A DNA stretch of 64,000 nt from JAFAXD01 sp051985675 (GTDB taxonomy: Bacteria; Pseudomonadota; Alphaproteobacteria; Rhizobiales; Xanthobacteraceae): contig JBPYFJ010000099.1 of the NCBI GenBank assembly GCA_051985675.1, forward strand, positions 62,001-126,000, read 5' to 3'. The translations under genes and the position numbers were made by a program. The notes beneath the pieces are model-generated. The model had not been told where the DNA came from. It was given only the letters and a program-made list of their open reading frames with translations, and made no database searches. How positions within the stretch are numbered: the stretch's first letter is position 1; each line of letters begins with the position of its first letter. Below are positions 27,202 to 35,585 of the stretch, piece by piece.

Positions 27202-28646
27202 TTATCGTTTCCAATCGGGTGGCGCTTCCGACCCGCCAGGGTGGCACGCAGGCGGGAGGATTGGCCGTTGCCATGCGGGCCGTTTTGCGCCGGCAGTCGG
27301 GCATCTGGTTTGGCTGGAGCGGAAGCGTCGCACCGGATGCCCCCGGCCCGGCGCGCGAAGTCCATCACGGCGGCCTGAGCTACGTGGTCACGGATCTCCT
27401 GCAAGAGGACTATGAGGAATACTACAACGGTTTCGCCAACCGGGTCCTGTGGCCGATCCTGCACTATCGGCTCGACCTCGCGGAGTTCTCGCGTCGCGAT
27501 CTCACCGGCTACATGCGCGTCAACGAGCATTTCGCCAGCGAACTGCACAAGTTCATCAAGCCCGACGATCTAATCTGGGTTCATGACTACCACCTGATGC
27601 CACTCGCCCGCATGCTGCGCGAGCGCGGACATCGCAATCGCATCGGCTTTTTCCTGCATGTTCCGTTTCCGCCGCCCGAGATCATGACGGCACTGCCGAA
27701 CCACGAGCGCCTGATCCCGAGCCTGGGTTTCTACGATGTGGCCGGGTTTCAAACGACCAACGACGCCGGCAACTTTGCGCGCTATCTCGCGCGCGAGTGC
27801 CGGTTCAGCAAGGTCGACCCGCACACATACCAATCCGGCGAGCGGCGTGTCCGCATCGAAAGCTTCCCGATCAGCATCGAGACCGCCGAGTTCAACCGGC
27901 TGGCGCGGCGCTCCGCCCGCTCGCCGTTCGTCAAATCAGTACTCGAGAGCCTGTCCGGCCACATCATGATGATCGGCGTCGATCGACTCGATTACACCAA
28001 AGGTCTCACGCTGCGGATGGAAGCTTTCGAAAGCTTCCTCGAGACCCACCCGGATTGGAGCGGGCTCGTCACTTACCTGCAGATCACCCCGAAGAGCCGC
28101 TCGGCGATCGCCGAATACTCCGAAATGGAGCGCCAGCTCGGCGCCACCGCCGGACGTATCAACGCTACCTTCGGTGAAGCGTCCTGGACACCGATCCGCT
28201 ACGTCAACCGGACCTACAGCCGCAGCGTGCTCGCCGGTCTCTATCGCGCGGCGCGCGTGGGTCTGGTGACGCCGCTGCGCGACGGCATGAATCTCGTCGC
28301 CAAGGAATACATCGCCGCGCAGGACGAGGAGGATCCGGGTGTGCTCATCCTGTCGCGCTTTGCGGGCGCGGCGGCCGAATGCAATGCCGCGCTCCTGGTC
28401 AATCCGCATGATCCGGAAGCCGTCGGCAGCGCCATCGAGCGCGCGCTCACCATGACCTATGAAGAACGCAGCCAGCGTCACGCCGCGCTGTTCAAGGTGA
28501 TCTCCGAGAACGACATCAACCTCTGGGGCGAGCATTTTCTCGCAGCATTGACCGGACCGGTCGCGCCCTCGGCCGAGCGGCCCGAGCTGGTCGGACCGCG
28601 CCTGGTGGCCGGCGCGGGGGCCCGACGCGGGCTGGCGTCCGCCTGA
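27189..28646 (+). CDS. otsA: Trehalose-6-phosphate synthase
   Basis: 485 residues from a TTG at 27189, giving LGRLIIVSNRVALP, which aligns with the usual OtsA start; GGAGG lies 7 bases before it. The longer upstream reading belongs to the GH15 gene. Motifs are GGLAVAM near residue 25, WVHDYHLMPLARMLRERG near 133, and VDRLDYTKGL near 265. It joins UDP-glucose and glucose 6-phosphate to trehalose 6-phosphate, the substrate of OtsB. It overlaps the GH15 gene by 13 bp. Its stop is followed at once by the end of a convergent gene. Confidence 0.95.
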   Translation: MGRLIIVSNRVALPTRQGGTQAGGLAVAMRAVLRRQSGIWFGWSGSVAPDAPGPAREVHHGGLSYVVTDLLQEDYEEYYNGFANRVLWPILHYRLDLAEFSRRDLTGYMRVNEHFASELHKFIKPDDLIWVHDYHLMPLARMLRERGHRNRIGFFLHVPFPPPEIMTALPNHERLIPSLGFYDVAGFQTTNDAGNFARYLARECRFSKVDPHTYQSGERRVRIESFPISIETAEFNRLARRSARSPFVKSVLESLSGHIMMIGVDRLDYTKGLTLRMEAFESFLETHPDWSGLVTYLQITPKSRSAIAEYSEMERQLGATAGRINATFGEASWTPIRYVNRTYSRSVLAGLYRAARVGLVTPLRDGMNLVAKEYIAAQDEEDPGVLILSRFAGAAAECNAALLVNPHDPEAVGSAIERALTMTYEERSQRHAALFKVISENDINLWGEHFLAALTGPVAPSAERPELVGPRLVAGAGARRGLASA

Positions 28647-28647
28647 T

Positions 28648-29019
28648 TTAGCGCGTCCAGGTGCTCTGTTTGTCCGATTGTGCGGAATCGCGCGCCATTT
28701 CAAGGCAGGTTATCAATTCGCTGTAGACCGGTTTGACGGAGCCCGCGCTCGAGACTCCGACGCACATCGCGCGATCGGCGGCAGCGAACTGCGGCCACTC
28801 CTTCGCCAACTGGTCGCGCGCCTGTCGTTCGGCCTCCTCACAGTGCTCACTCGCGTCGGCTTGCGTCCGGTCAATCGTGCGCGCCTCCGGTATCAGAGAT
28901 AGGGCCCGGCAGGCCGCCTTGATGTTGTAATTCGGTACCGTCGCGACGCTGGGCGCAGCATGCGCGGTGCCGGCCAGCGTGAGCAACGCGATCACGGCCG
29001 CGGTCGAAAACCTTAGCAT
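28648..29019 (-). CDS. Secreted hypothetical protein with cysteine pairs
   Basis: 123 residues from the ATG at 29019, which follows GAGGTGTC. Residues 1-21 are a signal peptide ending TAHA. The mature part begins PNYNIKAACRALSLIPEAR and has four Cys residues (AAC, EHCEE, AMCVG, ITCLE), a pattern often seen in small exported proteins of this order, usually annotated as hypothetical. No function can be assigned. It converges on otsA. Confidence 0.7.
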   Translation of the reverse strand: MLRFSTAAVIALLTLAGTAHAAPSVATVPNYNIKAACRALSLIPEARTIDRTQADASEHCEEAERQARDQLAKEWPQFAAADRAMCVGVSSAGSVKPVYSELITCLEMARDSAQSDKQSTWTR

Positions 29020-29212
29020 GACACCTCGGCTCCTGCGGTAGAAGGGACTTGTTAAACAACGCATCAACAAGTTTGTAGGTTGCATCGCGCGCGCGAGCAC
29101 CGCGCCGCCGTGGTGCCTAATTCTCATGTGGTCATGCACCGGCGACGCGCGATCGGCCTTCGATCACGAAGCGGCTGGGGTTCGCGGTTGCGTCAATCAG
29201 CACGGGGAAGAC

Positions 29213-29626
29213 ATGGCCATCAACAGCAGTGAAGCCGAGATTTTGGACGTTCCGGAAGACCAAGCCCAGGACCCGACCCAGACCCTTGGGCCGGCCGAGC
29301 AGGTCGAAGCCGCCATTCGAGATTTCGTCCGTCAGGACGTTACGCACGTACGGCGGGTGCCGGCGGCGACCGATCAACCGACCGAGGTCGTGGCAAGCGT
29401 CAATTCGCTGGTCCAGCGCGTCGCTGGCGCCTCGCTCCGCGAGATGCAAAACGTGATCTGGGAGCTGGAGAGCCTGCGCGATTTCCTGCAGAGCGAGGGC
29501 GAGCGCGTACAGCGGGAAATCTCCAACTATGCGCAGCTCGCCCAGGCCGCGATGACCTCGACCCGGAGCATCGCCGACAACATGGTGCACTGGAAGAAAT
29601 TCGCGGACGGCAAGCGCTCGCACTGA
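29213..29626 (+). CDS. Hypothetical protein, predicted helical/coiled coil
   Basis: 137 residues from the ATG at 29213, preceded by GGGGAAG. The first 35 residues are acidic and low complexity. The remainder (about 65-125) is strongly helical: SLREMQNVIWELESLRDFLQ followed by SEGERVQREISNYAQLAQAA. No transmembrane segment is seen. The protein looks like a conserved cytoplasmic family without known function. Confidence 0.7.
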   Translation: MAINSSEAEILDVPEDQAQDPTQTLGPAEQVEAAIRDFVRQDVTHVRRVPAATDQPTEVVASVNSLVQRVAGASLREMQNVIWELESLRDFLQSEGERVQREISNYAQLAQAAMTSTRSIADNMVHWKKFADGKRSH

Positions 29627-29705
29627 ACCCGTGCTAAATTAACGCCCCGCTTACCAAACCGGTGAAGCACCATCGCTTCCCCGACTTGTTGCGTTGGCTG
29701 GGCTC

Positions 29706-30350
29706 ATGGCTGAACGAATCGGCATCGGCGACCGGGATGTTTTTCTGGTCGTCGACCTTCAAAATGACTTCTGTCCAGGCGGTCAGCTGGCCGTGCCGCG
29801 CGGCGACGAGGTGGTGCCGGAGGTGAACCGCCTGGCCGCCGCGTTCAAGCATGTCATCCTGACCCAGGACTGGCACCCGCCGGGCCATCTGTCGTTTGCC
29901 TCCTCGCACGCGGGCAAAAAGCCCTACGACACGATCCAGGCCCCCTACGGCACACAGGAGCTGTGGCCGGATCATTGCATCCAGGGCACGCCTGGCGCTG
30001 AGCTGCGGCGAGATCTTAAGGCCGCCCACGCCGAGCTCGTGTTGCGCAAGGGCTATCATCGCGAGATCGACTCCTACTCTGCGTTCTATGAGAACGATCG
30101 CAAGACCCACACCGGGCTTGCCGGATATCTGCGCGAACGCGGCTTTACCCGCGTGTTCATCGCAGGTCTCGCCTTCGATTTCTGCGTGCGCTTTTCGGGT
30201 GAGGACGCCCGCCGCGAGGGCTTCGAGCCGATCGTGATCGAGGATGCCTGCCGTGGCATCGATGTGGGCGGCTCGATGGCGAAAGCGCGGCGCGTCCTGG
30301 CTGAGTTCAATGTCGCCTGCGTACCGGCGAACGCCGTCGCCAGACGTTGA
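29706..30350 (+). CDS. pncA: Nicotinamidase/pyrazinamidase
   Basis: 214 residues from the ATG at 29706; a TTG at 29694 would add four. The isochorismatase-fold triad is Asp17 (VVDLQND), Lys115 (LRKGYH) and Cys160 (LAFDFCV). Metal ligands are Asp55, His57 (TQDWHPPGH) and His90. These positions match E. coli PncA closely. It hydrolyses nicotinamide to nicotinate in the NAD salvage pathway. The usual CVxxT is CVRFS here, a mild change. Confidence 0.93.
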   Translation: MAERIGIGDRDVFLVVDLQNDFCPGGQLAVPRGDEVVPEVNRLAAAFKHVILTQDWHPPGHLSFASSHAGKKPYDTIQAPYGTQELWPDHCIQGTPGAELRRDLKAAHAELVLRKGYHREIDSYSAFYENDRKTHTGLAGYLRERGFTRVFIAGLAFDFCVRFSGEDARREGFEPIVIEDACRGIDVGGSMAKARRVLAEFNVACVPANAVARR

Positions 30351-30482
30351 TCGTCCGCGAATGGCGGCCGATGCCGCACCGCGCTGACGTGTCCTGTTCC
30401 GGCGCTGGTCTTGCCCAGCGAACTGCGCTTGAATCCCGAACACCGCCACCCGCCGAACATCCGCAAACCCTGGAGCCGCGAC

Positions 30483-31352
30483 ATGGCCACGAGCTTTCGT
30501 CAGATCATCAACAAGGCCGTCAAGGACAAACGGTTTCTGGTCGTCCCGGGCGCGCACGATGCGCTCAGCGCGCGGCTCATTCAGTCGATCGGCTTCGAGA
30601 CCTATTTCATCGGCGGCTTTCCGGTGACCGGCGCGCGCTACGGCGTGCCCGATATCGGCCTCAAAGGGTTCGGCGAGATCGCGGCTGCGGTGCGCGACAT
30701 CATGTCGGCCTGCGATCTGCCGGTGTTCGTCGATGGCGATGACGGTTATGGCGACGTGAAAAACGTCGTGCACACCGTCCAGACCTACGAGCGCATGGGC
30801 GTCAGCGCGGTCCTGATCGAAGATCAGCAGTGGCCTAAACGCTGCGGCCACATGGTCGGCAAGAAAGTTGTCCCCACCGACGTCGCGGAGGCGAAGATCA
30901 AAGCGGCGTGCTCGGAGCGCATCAACCCCGAGACCTGGATCCTCGCCCGCACCGACGCGCGCGCCGTCTACGACCTCGAGGAGGCGCTCCGCCGCGCCGA
31001 GCGGTATGTGCGCGCCGGCGCCGACGGCATTTTCATCGAGGCACCGCGCAGCATTGACGAGCTTGAGCGCATCGGGCGTGCCTTCGATGTGCCGCAGATC
31101 TGTAATCCGCTGGTCGGCGGCCACACGCCGATCCTGGGCATGGAGGAGCTGGGTGCGCTCGGTTTCAACGCTGCGGTACTCGGCCTCGATACTTTGATGC
31201 ATGCCGCAAAGGCAATCGAGGCGGTGCTGCTGGACATGAAAGCCGGGGCGTTTGCCCGCCGTAACGACGGGATGGAGTTCGAGCACTACAAGAAGGTGGT
31301 CGGCTACGACAAATGGGAAGCGATTGACTCGCGCTTTGCCGGCGCGAACTAG
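30483..31352 (+). CDS. Isocitrate lyase/PEP mutase family protein, methylisocitrate lyase-like
   Basis: 289 residues from the ATG at 30483, after GGAGCCGCGAC. FVDGDDGYGD (about 82-91) is the metal-binding loop, and WPKRCGHMVGKK (about 119-130) contains the KRCGH catalytic loop of isocitrate and 2-methylisocitrate lyases. Length agrees with PrpB (about 295). The family cleaves or forms C-C or C-P bonds next to a carboxylate. No prpC or prpD is nearby, so the role in propionate metabolism is uncertain. Other members are oxaloacetate or dimethylmalate lyases. Confidence 0.87.
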   Translation: MATSFRQIINKAVKDKRFLVVPGAHDALSARLIQSIGFETYFIGGFPVTGARYGVPDIGLKGFGEIAAAVRDIMSACDLPVFVDGDDGYGDVKNVVHTVQTYERMGVSAVLIEDQQWPKRCGHMVGKKVVPTDVAEAKIKAACSERINPETWILARTDARAVYDLEEALRRAERYVRAGADGIFIEAPRSIDELERIGRAFDVPQICNPLVGGHTPILGMEELGALGFNAAVLGLDTLMHAAKAIEAVLLDMKAGAFARRNDGMEFEHYKKVVGYDKWEAIDSRFAGAN

Positions 31353-31375
31353 CTTCGGGAAAGAAGGAGAAACCC

Positions 31376-31774
31376 ATGAACAAGAGCGGGTCGCAGAAGA
31401 GCAAGTCTCCTTCCCAGCTGATAGACGCGAGAATCAAGGAGCTCGGCGACTGGCGAGGCAAGATGCTCAGCCAGCTCCGTGCGTTAATCAAGGAAGCCGA
31501 CCCCGACGTTGTCGAGGAGTGGAAGTGGAGAGGGGTTCCGGTGTGGTCGCACGACGGGTTGATCTGCACAGGCGAGACTTACAAGAGCGTCGTGAAGATG
31601 ACCTTCGCCAAAGGCGCGGCGCTGAAGGATCCAGCGCGCCTCTTCAACTCCAGCCTTGAGGGAAACACACGGCGTGCCATCGACTTCCGTGAGGGCGACA
31701 AGATAAACGAAACGGCGTTGAAGACGCTCGTTCGCGCCGCCGTGACCCTGAACAAGTCGAAAGCCAAAAGCTGA
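31376..31774 (+). CDS. DUF1801 domain protein
   Basis: 132 residues, with AGAAGGAGAAACCC before the ATG. EEWKWRGVPVWSHDGLICTG and SVVKMTFAKGAALKDP match the DUF1801/YdhG fold, related to frataxin and thought to bind metal or small ligands. No catalytic role is known. It starts 23 bp after the upstream lyase gene and could be co-transcribed with it. Confidence 0.87.
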   Translation: MNKSGSQKSKSPSQLIDARIKELGDWRGKMLSQLRALIKEADPDVVEEWKWRGVPVWSHDGLICTGETYKSVVKMTFAKGAALKDPARLFNSSLEGNTRRAIDFREGDKINETALKTLVRAAVTLNKSKAKS

Positions 31775-31798
31775 TCCACCGTTCACAAACAGCGCCTG

Positions 31799-31963
31799 GT
31801 GCCCCGCTTCCGAAAGTTCGTGATACGTCGCGACAACCACTGGCACGAACTTCGGAAGCAAAGGGGCACTAGCAATTCTATGACTCTAGTGCCGCTTTTC
31901 GATTTGAAGTTCCTTCACGTGCTTGCCGCGGCTGCTGTAGGAACTTCAAATCGGCGGCACTAG
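31799..31963. repeat. Composite palindromic repeat, three nested inverted repeats
   Basis: The first imperfect hairpin pairs 31799-31822 (GTGCCCCGCTTCCGAAAGTT...) with 31844-31869. The second pairs 31886-31913 (CTAGTGCCGC...GATTTGAAGTTCC) with 31940-31963. Between them GGCACTAG (31864-31872 area) and CTAGTGCC (31886-31893) also pair. The structure fills the space between the convergent DUF1801 and monooxygenase-like genes and resembles a REP/BIME-type mobile palindrome. It may also act as a bidirectional terminator. Confidence 0.6.
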
Positions 31964-31979
31964 CACACGTGTCGTTGCG

Positions 31980-32288
31980 CTACGGCCGCTGGTTCGTCTC
32001 TGCGACGATCTCGAGCGGCACGACCTCGACCTCGCCGCCGCCAGCATGCTTCGTCTGTTCGGTATAGCGCGAGAAGAACTCCCGGCTCTGCAGCGCCTTG
32101 ACGGCCGCGTCGTCGGCCACGGTCGCGAGGTGGTAATAATCGTTGCCGTCGCGATGCTTCATGCAACGGTAACTGATTCCGTTCAGCGCGGGATCCGCAT
32201 TGAGAGCCGCGATGAAGCGCGCGATGTCGGCGTGCCAAGCGTCCGGCGAACGGTTCTTCAGGCGATATTTGATCAGAAACTGTTTCAT
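31980..32288 (-). CDS. Small hypothetical protein, ABM (antibiotic biosynthesis monooxygenase)-like
   Basis: 102 residues opening MKQFLIKYRLKNRSPDAWH, with the alternating beta-alpha pattern of the dimeric alpha/beta barrel fold (NDYYHLATVADDAAVKALQS). No catalytic residue can be named. It lies 35 bp downstream of the NmrA-like gene on the same strand and is probably co-transcribed, perhaps acting with it in quinone or electrophile handling. Confidence 0.65.
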   Translation of the reverse strand: MKQFLIKYRLKNRSPDAWHADIARFIAALNADPALNGISYRCMKHRDGNDYYHLATVADDAAVKALQSREFFSRYTEQTKHAGGGEVEVVPLEIVAETNQRP

Positions 32289-32323
32289 GCTCCGCTCCTT
32301 TGCCGCGCTTGGCGAGGCGCTTG

Positions 32324-33205
32324 TCAGATTCTGGGTGGCGGCTGCTCGCCCCGAAAGATCGCCGCATTGCGCTTGGCAAACTCGGCGAAGCTCGTCGGCC
32401 GGCGTCCGAGCAAAAGCTCGGCCACCGGCGACACCTGCGACTCCTTCCCCTTACGCCGTTCGGCGAACAGCTCCGCGATCGCGTCCGCCATGTAGGCCGG
32501 CAGTCCGGCGGCAAGCTGCGCTTTCTTTGCGTCCTCGGGGGCGACGTTGATGTATTTGACGGTCCTGCCGGTAGCAGCGGAGAGCCCTTCGGCCACTTCC
32601 GTCATGGTGAGCGCCTCCGGACCGGTAAGCGGATAGACTTTTCCTTCGTGACCGGGGCGGGTCAGCACGAGTGCCGAGATTTCGGCGAGGTCGCCGACGT
32701 CGATCGAGGCAATTCTCTGGTCTTCCATCGGCAGGAACAGCGCACCCTTGGCGACGATCGACGGCACCTGGCGAAAATAGGTCGGCATGAATTCGCCGGC
32801 GCGCAGGTGCGTGAACCCCATGCCAGAGGCTTCCAGCCGCTTCTCGATCTCGCCGTGCATGCGCGCGAAGCGGAACGGCGAATCGAGCTCCGGCATGATG
32901 CCGGACAGTTTGACGACGTGCTTGACCCCGGCCTTGGCGGCCGCCGCGATGAAGCTTGATTGGACTTCGAGCATTGCCGGGTCGGCCGAGGAGTTGAGCA
33001 TGGCGCGATCGATACCCGCGAGCGCTGCAGATAGCGTCTCCGGTCTCGCCATGTCGGCGACCACGATCTCGACGTTGGGCAGCGCCGCCAATGGCGCCGC
33101 TTTGGCGGCGTTGCGCACCAACGCGCGCACCGCAATGCCCTTGGCCGAAAGCGTGCGTACCAGCGCCGTGCCGTTCAGCCCGGCGGCTCCTGTCACGAGA
33201 ATCAT
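32324..33205 (-). CDS. NmrA-like NAD(P)-binding protein
   Basis: 293 residues from the ATG at 33205 (MILVTGAAGLNGTALVRTL); the frame is open further upstream but without homology. The Rossmann motif GAAGLNG is at 6-12. The lack of a YxxxK active site and the sequence GIMPELDSPFRFARMHGEIE point to the NmrA/QorB-type atypical SDR group. Such proteins reduce quinones or sense NADP. It is divergent from an HxlR regulator, a classic quinone/electrophile-response pair (compare yodB or qorR systems). Confidence 0.82.
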   Translation of the reverse strand: MILVTGAAGLNGTALVRTLSAKGIAVRALVRNAAKAAPLAALPNVEIVVADMARPETLSAALAGIDRAMLNSSADPAMLEVQSSFIAAAAKAGVKHVVKLSGIMPELDSPFRFARMHGEIEKRLEASGMGFTHLRAGEFMPTYFRQVPSIVAKGALFLPMEDQRIASIDVGDLAEISALVLTRPGHEGKVYPLTGPEALTMTEVAEGLSAATGRTVKYINVAPEDAKKAQLAAGLPAYMADAIAELFAERRKGKESQVSPVAELLLGRRPTSFAEFAKRNAAIFRGEQPPPRI

Positions 33206-33376
33206 TGTTGCCACCTTTGGATCCGGGCTCGGGCCCTGCCGGCGCCGACCCGCACGGTCTGCATTTGGCGAGTGAAGGGGCGATTTAGCAAGTACGGACA
33301 AATTTGATACTGTGGCGTGCCGGCTCGCCGCATCCTATGATGGGTTGCGCAACCGACACTCTTGCGGAGCGATGCG

Positions 33377-33757
33377 ATGGCGAACTTGAAGGTGACGCGC
33401 GGCTGCCCGGTCACCGCGTTTCAGAAGATGATTAGCGGGAAATACAAGCTCCGCATCATGTGGGACCTCAAGGACGGGCCGCGGCGCTACGGCGAGATCA
33501 GGAGCGGTCTATTGCGTGGAACAGAGGGCAGCCAGGAAATCGCGCCGCGCGTGCTCAGCCGCGAGCTCAAAGCGCTCACCGTGAGCGGGTTGATCGTTCG
33601 CAAGGATTTCGGCGTCGTTCCTCCCAAGGTCGAGTATCGCCTCACCCGCAAGGGCCAAAGTTTCATCCCAGTGATCGATTCGATTCGAAAATGGGGCGAG
33701 CGGCACCTCGGGCCATCGAATAATTCCGAGAGCGCATTAAGGATTGCGGCGGAGTAG
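33377..33757 (+). CDS. HxlR-family winged helix-turn-helix regulator
   Basis: 126 residues from the ATG at 33377 (MANLKVTRGCPVTAFQKMIS). The HxlR domain covers about 10-105, with GKYKLRIMWDLKDGPRRYGEI and APRVLSRELKALTVSGLIVR as the DNA-binding part. Cys10 in GCPVT is at the position used for redox or electrophile sensing in YodB and QorR. Divergence from the NmrA-like gene suggests that it regulates the 171-bp region between them. Confidence 0.9.
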   Translation: MANLKVTRGCPVTAFQKMISGKYKLRIMWDLKDGPRRYGEIRSGLLRGTEGSQEIAPRVLSRELKALTVSGLIVRKDFGVVPPKVEYRLTRKGQSFIPVIDSIRKWGERHLGPSNNSESALRIAAE

Positions 33758-33953
33758 CAGCGCGCGGAAACGGCGATCAGCCCCGAGATCAAGAGGTCTT
33801 TGCCCCGAGATAGCCAAGATCTAGAACGCATTTGCACCATGCGCCGCACATTTCGGTAACCAGTGGGGCGACCGGCATCAAACTTTGGACACGATTTCGG
33901 CCTCTTCTATCGGCGGTGGGGCATATGCCCGAGCAGCCTGTGGGGGGTCGCTC

Positions 33954-34064
33954 ATGGCAGTCTGGCAACTCAGACTTCGACGGATTTGCTTCGTTGCGGC
34001 GGAGTTCGCGGTGGCGACGGCATTCATAATCACTTTCGCAGCGGCCGTGAAATACGGTCTCTGA
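33954..34064 (+). CDS. Possible 36-residue single-pass membrane protein
   Basis: In the 500-bp stretch 33758-34259 that otherwise lacks genes, an ATG at 33954 preceded by GGGGGGTCG begins MAVWQLRLRRICFVAAEFAV and continues ATAFIITFAAAVKYGL, ending at TGA. Residues 12-32 are a hydrophobic helix with positive residues before it. The coding case rests only on the ribosome site and hydrophobicity. Nothing else recognisable was seen in this stretch. Confidence 0.3.
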   Translation: MAVWQLRLRRICFVAAEFAVATAFIITFAAAVKYGL

Positions 34065-34222
34065 CGCAAGCGCGGTGTGGCCCGTCGGATGTTGGGCTTC
34101 GCGGCGAGGCCGATCGCCGCGCATCTATGATTCCGTCGCAGCGATACGCGCTGTGAGCATAGCCCGTGCATAGCGGCGCGGCTGGCCGCTGATCAATCAA
34201 TCAATCATCACTGAGGTGGCTG

Positions 34223-34244
34223 CCCCGCCGCGTCCGCGGCGGGG
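34223..34244. other. Strong GC-rich palindrome
   Basis: CCCCGCCGCG (34223-34232) and CGCGGCGGGG (34235-34244) pair perfectly around two bases. It follows the stop codon of the small membrane protein on the minus strand by 15 bp and may terminate it, but no U-run follows. Just to the left, TCAA is repeated in tandem (34195-34206). Confidence 0.45.
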
Positions 34245-34259
34245 AGCTCTTCAACGCGA

Positions 34260-34400
34260 TCAATACCCGCGCAACACGCGCATCGCCTGGGTCGGCTCTT
34301 GTCGCCGATGAACGCGGAACATGGCCTTGAACAGGATGTGCAGCGGAAGCAACGCCGCCGCCGACAGCCAAATCGCAGCCAGAAGCCAAAGAAACGTCAT
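34260..34400 (-). CDS. Small membrane protein of 46 residues
   Basis: From the ATG at 34400, preceded by GGGGAGACTGAC, the product begins MTFLWLLAAIWLSAAALLPL. One membrane helix (about 3-27) is followed by a basic tail, FRVHRRQEPTQAMRVLRGY. No family was recognised. The good ribosome site and helix make it more likely real than chance. Confidence 0.5.
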   Translation of the reverse strand: MTFLWLLAAIWLSAAALLPLHILFKAMFRVHRRQEPTQAMRVLRGY

Positions 34401-34670
34401 GTCAGTCTCCCCACCGATAGTCCCCACCAAGCCCCACGCTGAGACTAGGCCTCCATTGTGTTCTCCAACGGGTATTCGGCGCATGCCCGGTAAATTCCCG
34501 TTGTATGTTGCAGAATCATCACGCCGCGCGCGTCCGCAACCAGGAGCGAACCGGTGCCGGCGAAAAGGACATGCTCAAACAAACGGATAGCGCGAGGCCG
34601 TGATTCAAAGAAAATCATCGCCCGTTAGGTTAACGCGCGCGGCGCCCAGCGTTGATCAGTCGCGCGTCGA

Positions 34671-35585
34671 TCAGGCTCGGTTGCGCGTGAGCGCAGGCGC
34701 CGCGGAGCCCGCCTCGATATTCGCGATCCACTCCGCGACGGCGCGGCCGATCGTCTCCGGATGGTCTTCCTGTAGAAAGTGCGCGCCTGTGCCGAGGTAG
34801 ACGAGGCGGCAGTTGGCGAGCGCCGCCGCAAACCGTTCGGCAAACCCCGGCGCTACCAGCGCGCCTGGTGTCGCGGCGAACAGCAATTTCGGATAGGCCG
34901 ACGCGGCCAGCGCGGCGTGCGCGGCCTCGAACGTCGCGTAGACGTCGGCGGGTTCGCCCGCGATCGGAATCTCATTGGGAAACCGCAGGACCGGCCGGCG
35001 CGATTGTGGCGTCGTAAACGGCGCACGGTAGACCGCCATCTCCTCATCGCTCAGCTTGCGGATGACCGAACCGGGCAACACACGTTCGACGAACACATTG
35101 TCTTCCAGAATCAATTTTTCGCCTGTGCCGGGCGTCCGAAACTTGCGGAACAGCTCGCGCGCGGCCGGGCTTTGCAGGAACTCGTCCCAGGTCGGCACCG
35201 GCCGGATGAACTCCATGAATGCGAGCCCGCGCACGAACGCCGGCCGCCGCGCCGCCAGGTCGAACGCGAGCCCGGTGCCCCAGTCCTGTGCCACCAGATA
35301 GGCTGAGGTAAGCCCGCTGGCGGCGATAAAGGCATCCAGATAGCGGACGTGATCGTCAAACCGGTAAGCGATGTCGGGCTTTCCCGACTGACCGAAGCCA
35401 ATGAGATCGGGCGCAATGCAATGCGCGACCGGCGCCACCAGCGGGATGATGTTGCGCCAGATGTAGGACGAGGTGGGGTTTCCGTGCAGGAACAGCGCCA
35501 CCGGCGCGCCATCCCGGCCCGCTTCCCGATAGGCCATCGCGGAATTGAGCACGGGACGCTGCGGCAACGTGATGTCAGCACTCAT
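34671..35585 (-). CDS. dhaA: Haloalkane dehalogenase
   Basis: 304 residues from the ATG at 35585 (MSADITLPQR). Catalytic residues match Rhodococcus DhaA (HLD-II): Asp101 nucleophile with Trp102 (AQDWGTGLA), Asn36 (HGNPTSS) as second halide ligand, Glu125 (AFMEF) as acid and His269 (GTGAHFLQED) as base. The enzyme hydrolyses carbon-halogen bonds of haloalkanes to alcohol and halide in the cytosol. Its start overlaps the TetR stop by 4 bp, so it is translated with its likely regulator. The named activity rests on the full set of five residues; the substrate range is unknown. Confidence 0.9.
   Translation of the reverse strand: MSADITLPQRPVLNSAMAYREAGRDGAPVALFLHGNPTSSYIWRNIIPLVAPVAHCIAPDLIGFGQSGKPDIAYRFDDHVRYLDAFIAASGLTSAYLVAQDWGTGLAFDLAARRPAFVRGLAFMEFIRPVPTWDEFLQSPAARELFRKFRTPGTGEKLILEDNVFVERVLPGSVIRKLSDEEMAVYRAPFTTPQSRRPVLRFPNEIPIAGEPADVYATFEAAHAALAASAYPKLLFAATPGALVAPGFAERFAAALANCRLVYLGTGAHFLQEDHPETIGRAVAEWIANIEAGSAAPALTRNRA

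Noticed and set aside
29634..31286. A 550-codon minus-strand frame opposite pncA and the lyase gene
   Set aside because: Both plus-strand genes carry complete catalytic motifs; the antisense product has none.
31376..32288. A toxin-antitoxin or CRISPR interpretation of the palindromes at 31.8 kb
   Set aside because: No regularly spaced direct repeats, spacers or Cas genes are present, and flanking genes are DUF1801 and ABM-like.
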